The notes under the pieces: generated by a model
Seen by the model: the letters and a program-made list of their open reading frames with translations, nothing else
Database searches by the model: none
Told to the model about the DNA's origin: nothing
Source of the DNA: Catenisphaera adipataccumulans
GTDB taxonomy: Bacteria > Bacillota_I > Bacilli_A > Erysipelotrichales > Erysipelotrichaceae
Length of the DNA: 64,000 bases
Assembly (NCBI RefSeq): GCF_014202755.1
Contig: NZ_JACHHK010000003.1
Coordinates: 186,001-250,000 of the forward strand
Direction: 5' to 3'
Translations under genes and position numbers: made by a program
Part shown: positions 33,193 through 41,927 of the stretch, piece by piece
Position numbering within the stretch: position 1 is the stretch's first letter
How the letters are laid out: every line of letters begins with the position of its first letter

Positions 33193-34537
33193 TTGTGCCC
33201 CTTTCCAGGTCATTGACCATCCGGCGGTAGAAAATGGCCGCAATAACGAAGCAGATCACTTCCGTGATCGGTACGGCCAGCCATACCAGCGCCAGCTGAT
33301 CGGTCATTTTTGACAAGATATAAAATGCGCTGACGATGATCACAAACTGCCGCAGAATATTCAAGATCAATGTATATTGTGCATGATCCAAAGCCTGCAT
33401 CATCGTCGAACGGACAATGCAGATACCGCCGAAGATCAATGAAGCAACGCAGCAGCGCATGGCCGGCAGACCGATGGCCATCATATGATCCGAGGCGTTG
33501 AACAAGTGCAGCACACTGCCCGGATACAGTTCGAGCACAACGGTCAGAATGATCATCCAGATCAGCGCAAACACTGTTGCCAGCCGATTGGTCGTGCGGA
33601 CACGGTCAATTTTATTCTGCGCCTGATTATAGGATAAGATCGGGATCATGCCATTATTCAGTCCGAACAGCGGCATGAAGCAGAAGTTCTGCAGCTTGAT
33701 CCAAATACCATAGACAGCAGCGGCCGTCGTACTGTATCCTAACAAAATGATATTGACAAAGAAGGACGTCAGCGAATTCAGACCAATCGTGATCATGCTC
33801 GGCAGACCGATCTGAAAAATCTGACCGGCAATCTCATGATCGTAATGAATGTCCTTCAAACGAAAATGGACCCAGGTATTTTTTCTCATATTCATGGTAA
33901 TGCCGACCAAAGCGCCGACAATTTGTCCCATAACGGTTGCCCAGGCGGCACCGGCAATTCCCAGCTGCGGAAATGGACCGATGCCGAAGATCAGCAGCGG
34001 ATCAAAAACAATATTGAAGACGGCTCCCGATGCCTGTGCGATCATCGCATACATCGCATTGCCGTTTGCCACCAACATTTTCTCGAAGTACTGTCCGCTG
34101 AAGACACCGATCGATACGCACCAGCAGATCGTTAAATAGATCGTTCCTAAATTGACTATTTCCTCCACGTCCGTCTGGAATGCATAAATCGCATGAACGG
34201 CAGTCAGTCCTAAAATCAAAAAGATCAAATAGAAGATCATGTTCAGAAAGATCCCGACATGCGCCGTCCGATTTGCCTTGTCCATATTGCCCGTTCCGGC
34301 AAACCGCGGCATCAAGGCACTCATACCTACTCCCAGACCGACAGCGATCGCATTAGCAACCTGCTGCATCGGATAAGCCAAGGAAACAGCCGTCAGTGCC
34401 TGTTCCGAGATCTGGGCGACAAACATAGAATCGACGATGTTGTAGAGTGCCTGAATAAAGAAAGAAATCATCATCGGAAAAGACATGGATGCCAGCAGTT
34501 TCGGAATCGGCATGACGCCTAATTTACTTTCTTCCAT
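33182..34537 (-). CDS. MATE-family multidrug efflux transporter
   Basis: A 451-residue protein with about twelve transmembrane helices. The N-terminal PKLLASMSFPMMISFFIQALYNIVDSMFVA and the matching second half around GLPSMITIGLNSLTSFFVNIIL show the MATE duplication. The family exports cationic drugs or metabolites using Na+ or H+. The ATG lies immediately after the acetyltransferase stop, and CAGGTG at the end of that gene may be the ribosome binding site. It is in the middle of an operon with patatin and GNAT proteins; the relation is not clear. Confidence 0.92.
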   Translation of the reverse strand: MEESKLGVMPIPKLLASMSFPMMISFFIQALYNIVDSMFVAQISEQALTAVSLAYPMQQVANAIAVGLGVGMSALMPRFAGTGNMDKANRTAHVGIFLNMIFYLIFLILGLTAVHAIYAFQTDVEEIVNLGTIYLTICWCVSIGVFSGQYFEKMLVANGNAMYAMIAQASGAVFNIVFDPLLIFGIGPFPQLGIAGAAWATVMGQIVGALVGITMNMRKNTWVHFRLKDIHYDHEIAGQIFQIGLPSMITIGLNSLTSFFVNIILLGYSTTAAAVYGIWIKLQNFCFMPLFGLNNGMIPILSYNQAQNKIDRVRTTNRLATVFALIWMIILTVVLELYPGSVLHLFNASDHMMAIGLPAMRCCVASLIFGGICIVRSTMMQALDHAQYTLILNILRQFVIIVSAFYILSKMTDQLALVWLAVPITEVICFVIAAIFYRRMVNDLERGTNEL

Positions 34538-35008
34538 TTACAGCACCTGGTACATCACGTAGATGTCGTGATCGCCTTCCTTATTGCGGTATCCGCCCGG
34601 GATCCGGCCTAAATTCACAAATCCCAGCCGTTCATACAAATGCACCGCATGTACATTTTCACATACGACCGCATTGAACTGCAGAATACTGTATCCCAGT
34701 TCTTTGGCCTGCACCAGACAGTCATTGACGAGCTGTTCACCGATATGACGGCCGCGCATTTTCTTATCCACGACGTAGGTCGCATTGGCGATATGGCCGC
34801 AGTGGCCGATATTGTTGGGATGCAGAATATACAAACCTGCAATCTTGCCGTTCTCTTCATAAACAGCGGTATACTGATCGGAAAAGAAGTGCATGGCTTC
34901 CTGTTCGCTCATGGTTTCCGTCTGCGGAATGGAATTGTTTTCCAGCACCGCATCATTCCAGATACGGGTCATATCAAAAATATCATCATCGTTAAATACT
35001 CGGATCAT
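34538..35008 (-). CDS. GNAT-family N-acetyltransferase
   Basis: A 156-residue single-domain acetyltransferase. The acetyl-CoA loop is VVDKKMRGRHIGEQLV (about residues 80-95) and the C-terminal NVHAVHLYERLGFVNLGRIPGG closes the fold. This variant resembles acetyltransferases that act on antibiotics such as phosphinothricin or on other small amines, but the substrate is unknown. It overlaps the patatin gene by four bases and is immediately followed by the MATE exporter. Confidence 0.87.
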   Translation of the reverse strand: MIRVFNDDDIFDMTRIWNDAVLENNSIPQTETMSEQEAMHFFSDQYTAVYEENGKIAGLYILHPNNIGHCGHIANATYVVDKKMRGRHIGEQLVNDCLVQAKELGYSILQFNAVVCENVHAVHLYERLGFVNLGRIPGGYRNKEGDHDIYVMYQVL

Positions 35009-35922
35009 ACGCTACCTCCCAAATACTCTTTTACTCGTTTCACGGCACCTTTGCCATCCTGCAGCCCCATAAAATATAACGCGCCCAGCTTATTGACATC
35101 GGCTTCCAAGCGCTGGATCCGCACCGGTTCACTGGGTGCGATCACGCAGATATGGCCTTCGCTTTCCAGCTGATCCATCAGATCACATGTGTCATTATAA
35201 TTTTGATTGCTTTGTTTCAGGCTCTGTAAAAATTCCGGATAATGCCGATAGGTCACGTCCATGATCGCATGTCCGCGATGATCGACGGCTTTACGATAAT
35301 CGCGCGGCCGGGTCCGGACCACGACCACTTTCTCGAATCCTTGATGAATCGCCCACTGCACCGGGATCTTATCCGAACAGCCGCCGTCTAAATAGCCATG
35401 ACCGTCGATGTTCACCATCCGGCTGACAAACGGCATCGAAGCCGATGCCCGCACCGCTTCCAGAATATTTTTGGTTGAACTTTTTTCAAAATATTCCGGC
35501 CGGCCGGTATCACAGTTGGTCGCGACCGCATAAAACTGCCGCGCCGGATCGTTGAAACGCTGCCAGTCAAACGGTTCATATTCTTCGGCTTCTCCGTAAA
35601 ACATCATATCAAAGCCTATCACACTGTGGTTCGCGTGCCGGGCCTTCAGTCCGACATATTTCGGATCGCTGCGATATTTTAGATTCAGCCGTGCGGAACG
35701 GCCGATCTGCCCGGACATATAATCCAGTCCGCTCAGGGCGCCGGCCGAGACACCAATTGTCGTTTGTAAATTGATATCCGCAAGCATCAAAGCATCCAGC
35801 ACTCCTTGGGTATATAAGCCGCGGAAAGCACCGCCTTCTAATACGATGCAGCCTGGCTCGATCGTCATGCCGGCTTGTCCGGTCGGGATCTGATCCAGCG
35901 CAAAATAGGTCTTTGTCACCAT
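35005..35922 (-). CDS. Patatin-like phospholipase (paralog 2)
   Basis: A 305-residue patatin-family hydrolase that shares most of its sequence with the one at 12517-13536. It has LEGGAFRGLY, GVSAGALSG with the nucleophilic serine (about residue 60) and YLDGGCSDKIP with the catalytic Asp. It lacks the longer N-terminal extension of paralog 1. It overlaps the HD-domain gene by seven bases and the acetyltransferase by four. It is predicted to be a soluble or membrane-peripheral lipid acyl hydrolase. Confidence 0.88.
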   Translation of the reverse strand: MVTKTYFALDQIPTGQAGMTIEPGCIVLEGGAFRGLYTQGVLDALMLADINLQTTIGVSAGALSGLDYMSGQIGRSARLNLKYRSDPKYVGLKARHANHSVIGFDMMFYGEAEEYEPFDWQRFNDPARQFYAVATNCDTGRPEYFEKSSTKNILEAVRASASMPFVSRMVNIDGHGYLDGGCSDKIPVQWAIHQGFEKVVVVRTRPRDYRKAVDHRGHAIMDVTYRHYPEFLQSLKQSNQNYNDTCDLMDQLESEGHICVIAPSEPVRIQRLEADVNKLGALYFMGLQDGKGAVKRVKEYLGGSV

Positions 35923-36674
35923 TCGGCACGCTCCTTTATTTTTTCTTTGACATATTGATCGATTTCCTGATCGATCTGATGCAGCTGTTCCTTTGTTTTA
36001 GGGTTTTCGCTTGGAAAATCCAGCAGCTGTCTCAAATAGCCTTGTTCCATTACGATTTGTACACTTTTCGGGTACACCAGACCGAAAATAAAAGAAATAT
36101 GTCCGGCGATCGCATCCATCGCCGTTTGTCTATGCGTTCGATCGACCGTCCGATGCTGCATCAAATCTTTCATCACCGGTTCTGAAATTGAAGACTGTTG
36201 GAAAGCTGCCATCGGCAGATCATAAATTGTTTCCACCGAGGATTCCCGGTTCACCCGCAGGATATCGATCTTGTCGGCATCCCGGATCAAATCGCAGAAC
36301 AGTTGTTCCCGTTCATTCAGTTCAGGCAGTATATACACATTGTGCAGCGCAACGGCTTTTACGATCAGCGCATCCACCGGCCCCAACGCGCCGCGCAGCA
36401 GCAGCGAGGCGCCCAGCTGGGCATGATTGACAGACTGGGCATCATTAAACGTATGATAAAGCCGCAGTTGTTCAAAACGTCCGACATCGTGATACATACC
36501 AATGGTCCATGCCAGATCCCGGTCTTCCTGATTCAAGTGCAGGGAATCGCTGATGGTATCGCATAAATCCGCGACATGCATCGTATGCACAATTTTTAAT
36601 TGGATCTTCGGATCCGCCGTATCGTACTTCTGGATGAAGCGGCGGAAATTTTCGTTCACTTCAGCTCTGGTCAT
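35916..36674 (-). CDS. HD-domain phosphohydrolase
   Basis: A 252-residue HD-superfamily metal-dependent phosphohydrolase. It has H...HD...D pattern residues: KIVHTMHVADL, then GMYHDVGRFEQ (HD pair, about residue 61), AVALHNVY and RDADKIDIL. The substrate (nucleotide or cyclic nucleotide) is unknown. I chose the ATG at 36674: a TATAAT with an upstream TG lies exactly six bases before it and there is no ribosome binding site. It leads an operon HD-patatin-GNAT-MATE-HAD. Confidence 0.85.
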   Translation of the reverse strand: MTRAEVNENFRRFIQKYDTADPKIQLKIVHTMHVADLCDTISDSLHLNQEDRDLAWTIGMYHDVGRFEQLRLYHTFNDAQSVNHAQLGASLLLRGALGPVDALIVKAVALHNVYILPELNEREQLFCDLIRDADKIDILRVNRESSVETIYDLPMAAFQQSSISEPVMKDLMQHRTVDRTHRQTAMDAIAGHISFIFGLVYPKSVQIVMEQGYLRQLLDFPSENPKTKEQLHQIDQEIDQYVKEKIKERAEW

Positions 36675-36680
36675 GGCGTC

Positions 36681-36721
36681 ATTATACCACATTTGACAAC
36701 CAGTGACGGGCACACTAAAAT
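36681..36721. promoter_or_regulatory. Overlapping divergent leaderless promoters
   Basis: Minus strand: TGG-TATAAT (36681-36686), extended -10, ends six bases before the ATG at 36674. Plus strand: TTGACA (36693-36698), 17-base spacer and TAAAAT (36716-36721) end six bases before the ATG at 36728. The whole divergent control region is only 53 bp and neither gene has a ribosome binding site. Confidence 0.6.
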
Positions 36722-36727
36722 GAAAGT

Positions 36728-37282
36728 ATGAAACTTGCCGTATTTTTTCCCGGCATTGGTTATCATTGTGATAAACCCTTGCTTTATTATTCAAAAAAGA
36801 TTGCCCGCCAAAACGGATATCAGACCGTTGATCTGCATTTAAGCGGCCTGCAGAAGACAGCAGACAAAAGTGCTGAAGCGACACGTCTTCTGATCATGGA
36901 TGCTTTTAAACAGTGTGAAAGCCAGCTGGCCGGTATCCATTGGGATGAATTTGACTCCCTGCTCTTTGTCGAAAAAAGCATCGGCACAGCGGTGGGCTGG
37001 CTGTATGCCAAAAACAAGGCCCTGCCCAATGTCCGTCATATTTATTTTACACCCGTTGAGCTGTCTGCCGCATGGATCCAGCCGGAAGGCATCGTCTTCC
37101 ACGGCCTGGCCGATCCGTGGGCATCCAATCAGACCGTCCAGACAGAATGTCAGAAACGGCATCTGCCGCTGTATACGATCCCGGAAGCGAACCACTCATT
37201 GGAAACCGGTGATGTGATCCGCGATCTGCGTATTCTGACTTCGGTCATGAAAACAGTCAAACAATACATTGAGTCCGAATGA
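36728..37282 (+). CDS. Alpha/beta-hydrolase-like protein
   Basis: A 184-residue small alpha/beta hydrolase. The nucleophile is probably Ser in LFVEKSIGTAV (about residue 84, a degenerate GxSxG). The acid is the aspartate of FHGLADPWA (about 127) and the base is His in PEANHSLE (about 156), giving the standard Ser-Asp-His order. The substrate is unknown. No ribosome binding site lies before the ATG, and a good TTGACA/TAAAAT promoter ends six bases upstream. A terminator hairpin overlaps the stop. Confidence 0.72.
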   Translation: MKLAVFFPGIGYHCDKPLLYYSKKIARQNGYQTVDLHLSGLQKTADKSAEATRLLIMDAFKQCESQLAGIHWDEFDSLLFVEKSIGTAVGWLYAKNKALPNVRHIYFTPVELSAAWIQPEGIVFHGLADPWASNQTVQTECQKRHLPLYTIPEANHSLETGDVIRDLRILTSVMKTVKQYIESE

Positions 37283-37296
37283 ATCGGACTTTTTCT
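37272..37296 (+). terminator. Terminator of the alpha/beta-hydrolase gene
   Basis: Stem AGTCCGA/TCGGACT (37272-37278, 37284-37290) followed by a T run, overlapping the stop codon. Confidence 0.85.
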
Positions 37297-37319
37297 TTCC
37301 CATTATTTCACATACATCT

Positions 37320-37425
37320 TTGATAAAAAACATATAGGTTTTTTGTATCTTGAAACTGGGCAGAAGCAATGCTCATATATTCTCTCTCTTTGTAAAAGCG
37401 GTCAGTCTCCGCTTTTATTTTTTGC
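37320..37425 (+). ncRNA. Weak small-RNA candidate in the gap before cysE
   Basis: After the upstream terminator there is a TTGATA box (37320) and a poor -10 region. About 60 bases without an ORF follow and end in a second terminator-like hairpin AAAAGCGG/CCGCTTTT (37394-37401, 37409-37416) with ATTTTTTG. A short stand-alone transcript is possible but the promoter is weak. Confidence 0.25.
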
Positions 37426-37505
37426 GATAATTTCACATGAACCTTCGATATTTATACAATACTGGTTTCCTAATATATAGGAGACAAAGCAGATGCTTTA
37501 TCATA

Positions 37506-37560
37506 AGAAAAACCAACCGTCCTCCTGCATACTTTTCTGTGCTATTAGCGGTTGGTTTTT
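37506..37560. terminator. Bidirectional hairpin downstream of cysE
   Basis: AAAACCAACCG and CGGTTGGTTTT form an 11-bp stem around a long loop of about 29 bases, with A and T runs outside. It probably ends the cysE message. Confidence 0.6.
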
Positions 37561-37565
37561 TATTT

Positions 37566-38507
37566 TTATTTCGTACTGAACCAAGATCCATCCTGGCCGG
37601 CACATTGATCATCCCCGGAGCCGTCCACATTGCGGTTCTGGATCGTGACACGTGAATTTGGTTTGATGCTCGAAGTCACGAAGACGTTGGATCCAATGAT
37701 CGAATGATTGCCGATCACCGTTTTGCCGCCTAAAACCGACGCTCCGGAATAAATCGTCACATAATCTTCAATGGTCGGATGACGCTTGACGCCATGGAGC
37801 TTTTGGCCGGCACTGGTCGACAAAGCACCCAGTGTAACGCCCTGATATACTTTCACATGATCGCCGATTTCTGTGGTCGCACCGATCACGATGCCGGTGC
37901 CATGGTCGATCATAAAATACTTACCGATCCGGGCGCCCGGATTAATATCAATTCCCGTCTGCGAATGCGCATATTCCGTCATCATGCGCGGGATCAAAGG
38001 TACTTTTAATTCAAACAATACATGAGCCATACGGTAAATCGTTACTGCCAGCAGACCTGGATAGCTCAGCACGATTTCATCCTTGCCGCTGGCTGCCGGA
38101 TCCCCGTCGTACGTTGCCTGCACGTCGGTGTCAATATATGTCCGCATTTCCGGAATGCGTTCAAAAAACTGCATCGTGATGACCTTCGCCTGTCCGCGGA
38201 CTTCTTCTTCGGAAGCATCCGCATATTTCTGGTCGTTGCGCAGTGCGATCCCGACCTGTTTCTGCATATTATACATGACGTCTTCGATCAATGCGGATAA
38301 AGTGTGCCGCATGTTAAAGATCTTGTAGACCTCATCCCGATAAAATCCCGGAAAAAAGATCCGCAGCAGTTTATGACAAATTTCCACGACCTTATCATGA
38401 TCCGGCTGATGGAAAATGGTCATGGAGTCGATGAAACGTTTTTTATTGTAGTCGTTCATCAACAAGCTGACGATATCTTCCACCTCTTTGTATTGTACAT
38501 CATTCAT
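37566..38507 (-). CDS. cysE: Serine O-acetyltransferase (CysE/EpsC type)
   Basis: A 313-residue enzyme acetylating serine with acetyl-CoA for cysteine synthesis. The N-terminal helical domain (residues 1-~190) is followed by a left-handed beta-helix hexapeptide repeat: GIDINPGARIG, IDHGTGIVIGATTEIGDHV, GVTLG, KRHPTIED and GASVLGG. The catalytic His of DHGTG is present. It is longer at the N terminus than E. coli CysE, like EpsC-type proteins. The ATG at 38507 has GAGGTGGGAATA. MetY at 61.3 kb could use its product or O-acetylhomoserine. It follows the endonuclease-family gene by 59 bases on the same strand. Confidence 0.93.
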   Translation of the reverse strand: MNDVQYKEVEDIVSLLMNDYNKKRFIDSMTIFHQPDHDKVVEICHKLLRIFFPGFYRDEVYKIFNMRHTLSALIEDVMYNMQKQVGIALRNDQKYADASEEEVRGQAKVITMQFFERIPEMRTYIDTDVQATYDGDPAASGKDEIVLSYPGLLAVTIYRMAHVLFELKVPLIPRMMTEYAHSQTGIDINPGARIGKYFMIDHGTGIVIGATTEIGDHVKVYQGVTLGALSTSAGQKLHGVKRHPTIEDYVTIYSGASVLGGKTVIGNHSIIGSNVFVTSSIKPNSRVTIQNRNVDGSGDDQCAGQDGSWFSTK

Positions 38508-38566
38508 TATTCCCACCTCTTCTCCAATTCTAACAAATTCAGTCGGAATTGTCTTGTGAAACGGTG

Positions 38567-39631
38567 TCATTCCAAAATGAAATCCATGCCGACCGGATTA
38601 TGATCACTATAGGCAAACTGCGTATCCCGGACAAAAGACTGTTTGACCGTAACATTATCCGAGACGATAAATCCATCGATCGTGAGCACAAAATCATCCT
38701 CGCTGTACGGCATATTCGCATTGCGGCACGTCGGCACCGGATCATCTTCATCATACGGTACTTCCAGACGAATATCCTCCGGAATGAGCTTTTTATTGAC
38801 TGGTTTTGCCCAATTGTCATCCAATGCTTCGCCTTGTTTGAAAACGGAATAAGAATCCCCAAGCAAGTCCTTGTTGAAGTCGCCGCCGCCGACCACATAG
38901 TTGCCTTTCTTCACTTCTTTTTCCATATCCCCAAACAGCATTTTTAACTGTTTATCCGCCGTGTCGGCTTCTTTCGTATAAGCAGATAGATGGAAGTTGT
39001 AAACGATGAGCTCTTTGCCGTTGTCGACCGGAAAACGCTGTTTGATGTAGCACCGATCCAAATCAAAGAATTTCGAAAAGCCGGTTTCGATCGGCAGGGA
39101 ACGCCTTACGGCAGACGTCGATTTGAATTTTGAAAACGTTGCGATGCCGGCTTTATTTTTGCCGTGCGGACTGGTCAGCGGATAAAACAAATACGGACTG
39201 TCGTAGTTCTGCGCATAAACATAGGATGAGCCTTCGCTCTTTTCTTTGATCAAGTCTAATTCATTGACATGGTAACTGCGCGTTCCGTCAATATCCACTT
39301 CCTGATACATCTCAAAATCTGCCTCCATGGCATGCACTTCCTTGACACTGCCGTTGATGTTCTTGATCACAGCTGTTTTTGAAAAAGCGCGGGAATATTT
39401 TCCGCCGTCCATAAAAAATGAATAATCTGCACTGTAAGCGCCGAAGCCGATATTGGCTGACGTGATCCGATACGTCTTCCCCGCCTTTGTTTCGCTCTTT
39501 CCTGGATCATGAATTTTCAGTTTCTGATTGTCTTCCACTCGATAGTACGACGCAAAAACATACACAACATAGACTGCAACAATACAGACGATCGTCAGTA
39601 CGATCACGCCGATGATTTTTAATTTCTTCAT
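38567..39631 (-). CDS. Membrane-anchored endonuclease/exonuclease/phosphatase-family protein
   Basis: A 354-residue protein with one N-terminal transmembrane anchor (about residues 4-27), so the catalytic part is outside the membrane. The EEP fold shows ITSANIGFGAY, the acidic MYQEVDIDG (metal-binding Glu), NFHLSAY, VVGGGDFNKDL and the final FAYSDHNPVGM (catalytic His). Such secreted members may act as phosphodiesterases or sphingomyelinase-like enzymes; substrate is unknown. AGAGGTATTCGTG precedes the ATG at 39631. Confidence 0.87.
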   Translation of the reverse strand: MKKLKIIGVIVLTIVCIVAVYVVYVFASYYRVEDNQKLKIHDPGKSETKAGKTYRITSANIGFGAYSADYSFFMDGGKYSRAFSKTAVIKNINGSVKEVHAMEADFEMYQEVDIDGTRSYHVNELDLIKEKSEGSSYVYAQNYDSPYLFYPLTSPHGKNKAGIATFSKFKSTSAVRRSLPIETGFSKFFDLDRCYIKQRFPVDNGKELIVYNFHLSAYTKEADTADKQLKMLFGDMEKEVKKGNYVVGGGDFNKDLLGDSYSVFKQGEALDDNWAKPVNKKLIPEDIRLEVPYDEDDPVPTCRNANMPYSEDDFVLTIDGFIVSDNVTVKQSFVRDTQFAYSDHNPVGMDFILE

Positions 39632-39730
39632 CACGAATACCTCTTGTTCCATCATATCATGAATAAAGAAGCGAAAGTCATGTCAAATCCATTCGTTTTA
39701 TTTCAATTGTTTTCAATATAATGAAAATAA

Positions 39731-39759
39731 TTGCGATTTTTTTCATCTTACCGCATAAT
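39731..39759 (+). promoter_or_regulatory. Promoter of the SDR-symporter-lipoprotein operon
   Basis: TTGCGA (39731-39736), 17-base spacer, CATAAT (39754-39759), followed by GAGGAG and the ATG at 39791. Confidence 0.6.
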
Positions 39760-39790
39760 AAAGAATATAGAGTGAGGAGTGAATCAACTT

Positions 39791-40648
39791 ATGTATAAAA
39801 ATACCATCTGGATCACCGGCGCAGAAGGCCGTCTCGGAGCCGCTTTACAAAGCGTGCTCTCCCAAGATCGAAGCAATAAAGTCATTGCGACCGATCTTGA
39901 TGTCGATATCACGGATCAAAAGTCCATCCAATCCTACGCGGATCTTTACCGCCCCGATGTGATCATCAACTGCGCCGCTTTATCGGATGCCAGATACTGC
40001 GAAGACCATATGGTCGATGCGTTTAAGGTAAATGCCTTAGGCGCCCGCAACCTGGCGACCGCCAGCCGCCGCATGAACGCAAAGATCATCCAATTTTCCA
40101 CCGATGATGTCTTTTCCGGTTTTGAGCAGCATAAATGGATCGAATACGATATGCCGCATCCGGATACCGTCTACGGCAAATCCAAATATGCCGGCGAAAC
40201 ATATATCCGCGAACTGAATCCAAAGCACGTGATCGTGCGCAGTTCCTGGGTCTACGGCCACGGCAAAGATGACTATCTGCACTGGGTCCTGGACAAGGGC
40301 AGAAAAAATGAATCCTTTGAAGCCCCGGTCGACTGGATCAGTACACCGACCAGCAGCATCGAGCTGGCCAAAGTCATTCAAATTTTGATCAATACCAACG
40401 ATTATGGTTTGTACCATATCACGTGTGAAGGCACATGTTCCCGTCATGAGTATGCCCGTACAATTCTTTCCATGGCAGGCTATGATCCGACCCTGGCCAA
40501 AGGCAGTTTCCTGCCGAATAACCAGCCGCGTTCGACCTTGTTGGAGAATCTGATGCTGAAAATGACGAATCTTTACGAAATGCCGCATTGGCACGATGCA
40601 TTACAGTCTTACATGAATATGATCTTAAAGGAGGAACGCAATGGCTGA
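39791..40648 (+). CDS. RmlD-like NAD(P)-dependent sugar-nucleotide reductase/epimerase
   Basis: A 285-residue extended-SDR protein. The Rossmann glycine motif GAEGRLGAAL lies at residues 10-19, and the catalytic pattern is FSTDDVFSG followed by VYGKSKYAGE (YxxxK). The general form is that of dTDP-4-dehydrorhamnose reductase RmlD, but no other rhamnose genes are near, so that name may not apply. GAGGAG lies ten bases before the ATG at 39791; a GTG at 39779 is a less likely start. It overlaps the symporter gene by eight bases, so it belongs to its operon. Confidence 0.8.
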   Translation: MYKNTIWITGAEGRLGAALQSVLSQDRSNKVIATDLDVDITDQKSIQSYADLYRPDVIINCAALSDARYCEDHMVDAFKVNALGARNLATASRRMNAKIIQFSTDDVFSGFEQHKWIEYDMPHPDTVYGKSKYAGETYIRELNPKHVIVRSSWVYGHGKDDYLHWVLDKGRKNESFEAPVDWISTPTSSIELAKVIQILINTNDYGLYHITCEGTCSRHEYARTILSMAGYDPTLAKGSFLPNNQPRSTLLENLMLKMTNLYEMPHWHDALQSYMNMILKEERNG

Positions 40649-41927
40649 AAAAAGTAAAAAAATGTCCCTGACCACGAAAATTTTTATCAGCTTGCTGGTG
40701 GGTCTGGCAGTCGGTGTAATCTTTAACCTATGGGTGCCGAAAGGTTACATCCGCGATACGATCATCGTCGACGGCATCTGCTACGTGATCGGCAACGGCT
40801 TTATCCGGCTGATGCGTATGTTGGTCGTACCGCTGGTGTTCTTTTCACTGATCTGCGGTGCCGCCGCGATCGGCGATACAAAAACGCTGGGCAAGGTCGG
40901 CGGCAAGGTCATCCTGCTGTATATCTGCACCACCGCAGTAGCCGTCACCGTGGCTTTATCACTGGCTACCGTGATCAAGCCGGGCGTCGGGCTGGATATG
41001 TCTTCGATCGCAAAATCCGATGTATCGACAGCCAGCCAGACTTCGATGGTCGACACGATCTTGAATATCATTCCCGAAAACCCGTTTAACTCCCTGTCTG
41101 AAGGCACGATGCTGCAGGTCATCGTCTTTGCGCTGATCGTCGGCATCCTGCTGGCCAAGATGGGCGAACGGGCTGAACTGATTGCCAATTTCTGTACACA
41201 GTGCAACGATTTAATGATGGAAATGACCAATATGATCATGGGACTGGCTCCGCTGGGTGTCTTCTGCATGATCATGCGTACGTTTGCGAACTTAGGTTTC
41301 GATGCTTTTGTGCCGCTGCTGAAATACATCGGCAACGTCATTCTCGGACTGGGCATTCAATGTTTTGTTGTCTATATGATCATATTCTTTACCTTTACCC
41401 GTCTGAGTCCGATCAAATTTTTCCGGAAATTTTTCCCGGTCATGGCTTTTGCCTTTTCCACTTCGACATCCAATGCGACCATTCCGCTGAATATCGAAAC
41501 ATTGGAAGAAAAAATGGGTGTCTCCCGCCGGATCTCTTCTTTTACGATCCCGCTGGGTGCAACCATCAATATGGATGGAACCGCCATTATGCAAGGCGTT
41601 GCCGTCGTCTTTGCCGCACAGGCCTATGGGATGAATTTAGGTATCCAGGGCTATCTGACCGTTATTGCGACCGCCACACTGGCATCGATCGGTACCGCCG
41701 GCGTGCCGTCGGTCGGTTTGATCACGTTGACCATGGTCTTCTCCGCCGTCGGACTGCCGGTTGAAGCCATCACGTTGATCATGGGTGTTGACCGGATCCT
41801 GGATATGCTGCGGACCGCCGTCAATATCACCGGCGATGCTGTATGTACGTGTGTCGTTGCCTTCCAGAACGGCGATCTGAACAAGAAAGTGTTCAACGAC
41901 ATGAGTCTGGTGAAAAAAGATGTTTAG
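40641..41927 (+). CDS. DAACS-family dicarboxylate/amino-acid:cation symporter
   Basis: A 428-residue transporter of the glutamate/aspartate/dicarboxylate:cation symporter family. Landmarks are the serine-rich AFSTSTSNATIP hairpin (about residue 273), the GATINMDGTAIMQG motif and the AGVPSVGLITLTMV second hairpin. It has the eight-helix family topology with about 9 hydrophobic regions. GGAGG lies before the ATG. It overlaps the downstream lipoprotein receptor gene by eight bases. Substrate is an acidic or neutral amino acid or dicarboxylate, not resolvable here. Confidence 0.93.
   Translation: MAEKSKKMSLTTKIFISLLVGLAVGVIFNLWVPKGYIRDTIIVDGICYVIGNGFIRLMRMLVVPLVFFSLICGAAAIGDTKTLGKVGGKVILLYICTTAVAVTVALSLATVIKPGVGLDMSSIAKSDVSTASQTSMVDTILNIIPENPFNSLSEGTMLQVIVFALIVGILLAKMGERAELIANFCTQCNDLMMEMTNMIMGLAPLGVFCMIMRTFANLGFDAFVPLLKYIGNVILGLGIQCFVVYMIIFFTFTRLSPIKFFRKFFPVMAFAFSTSTSNATIPLNIETLEEKMGVSRRISSFTIPLGATINMDGTAIMQGVAVVFAAQAYGMNLGIQGYLTVIATATLASIGTAGVPSVGLITLTMVFSAVGLPVEAITLIMGVDRILDMLRTAVNITGDAVCTCVVAFQNGDLNKKVFNDMSLVKKDV

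Noticed and set aside
37493-37579. A 28-codon ORF with AGGAGA upstream, running through the cysE terminator on the plus strand
   Set aside because: It is antisense to the end of cysE and overlaps a terminator hairpin. It has no amino-acid bias like a leader peptide and no downstream gene on that strand.
39791-40648. Calling the SDR gene rmlD
   Set aside because: No rmlA, rmlB, rmlC or glycosyltransferase genes are nearby and it is coupled to a transporter, so the substrate is uncertain and no symbol was given.
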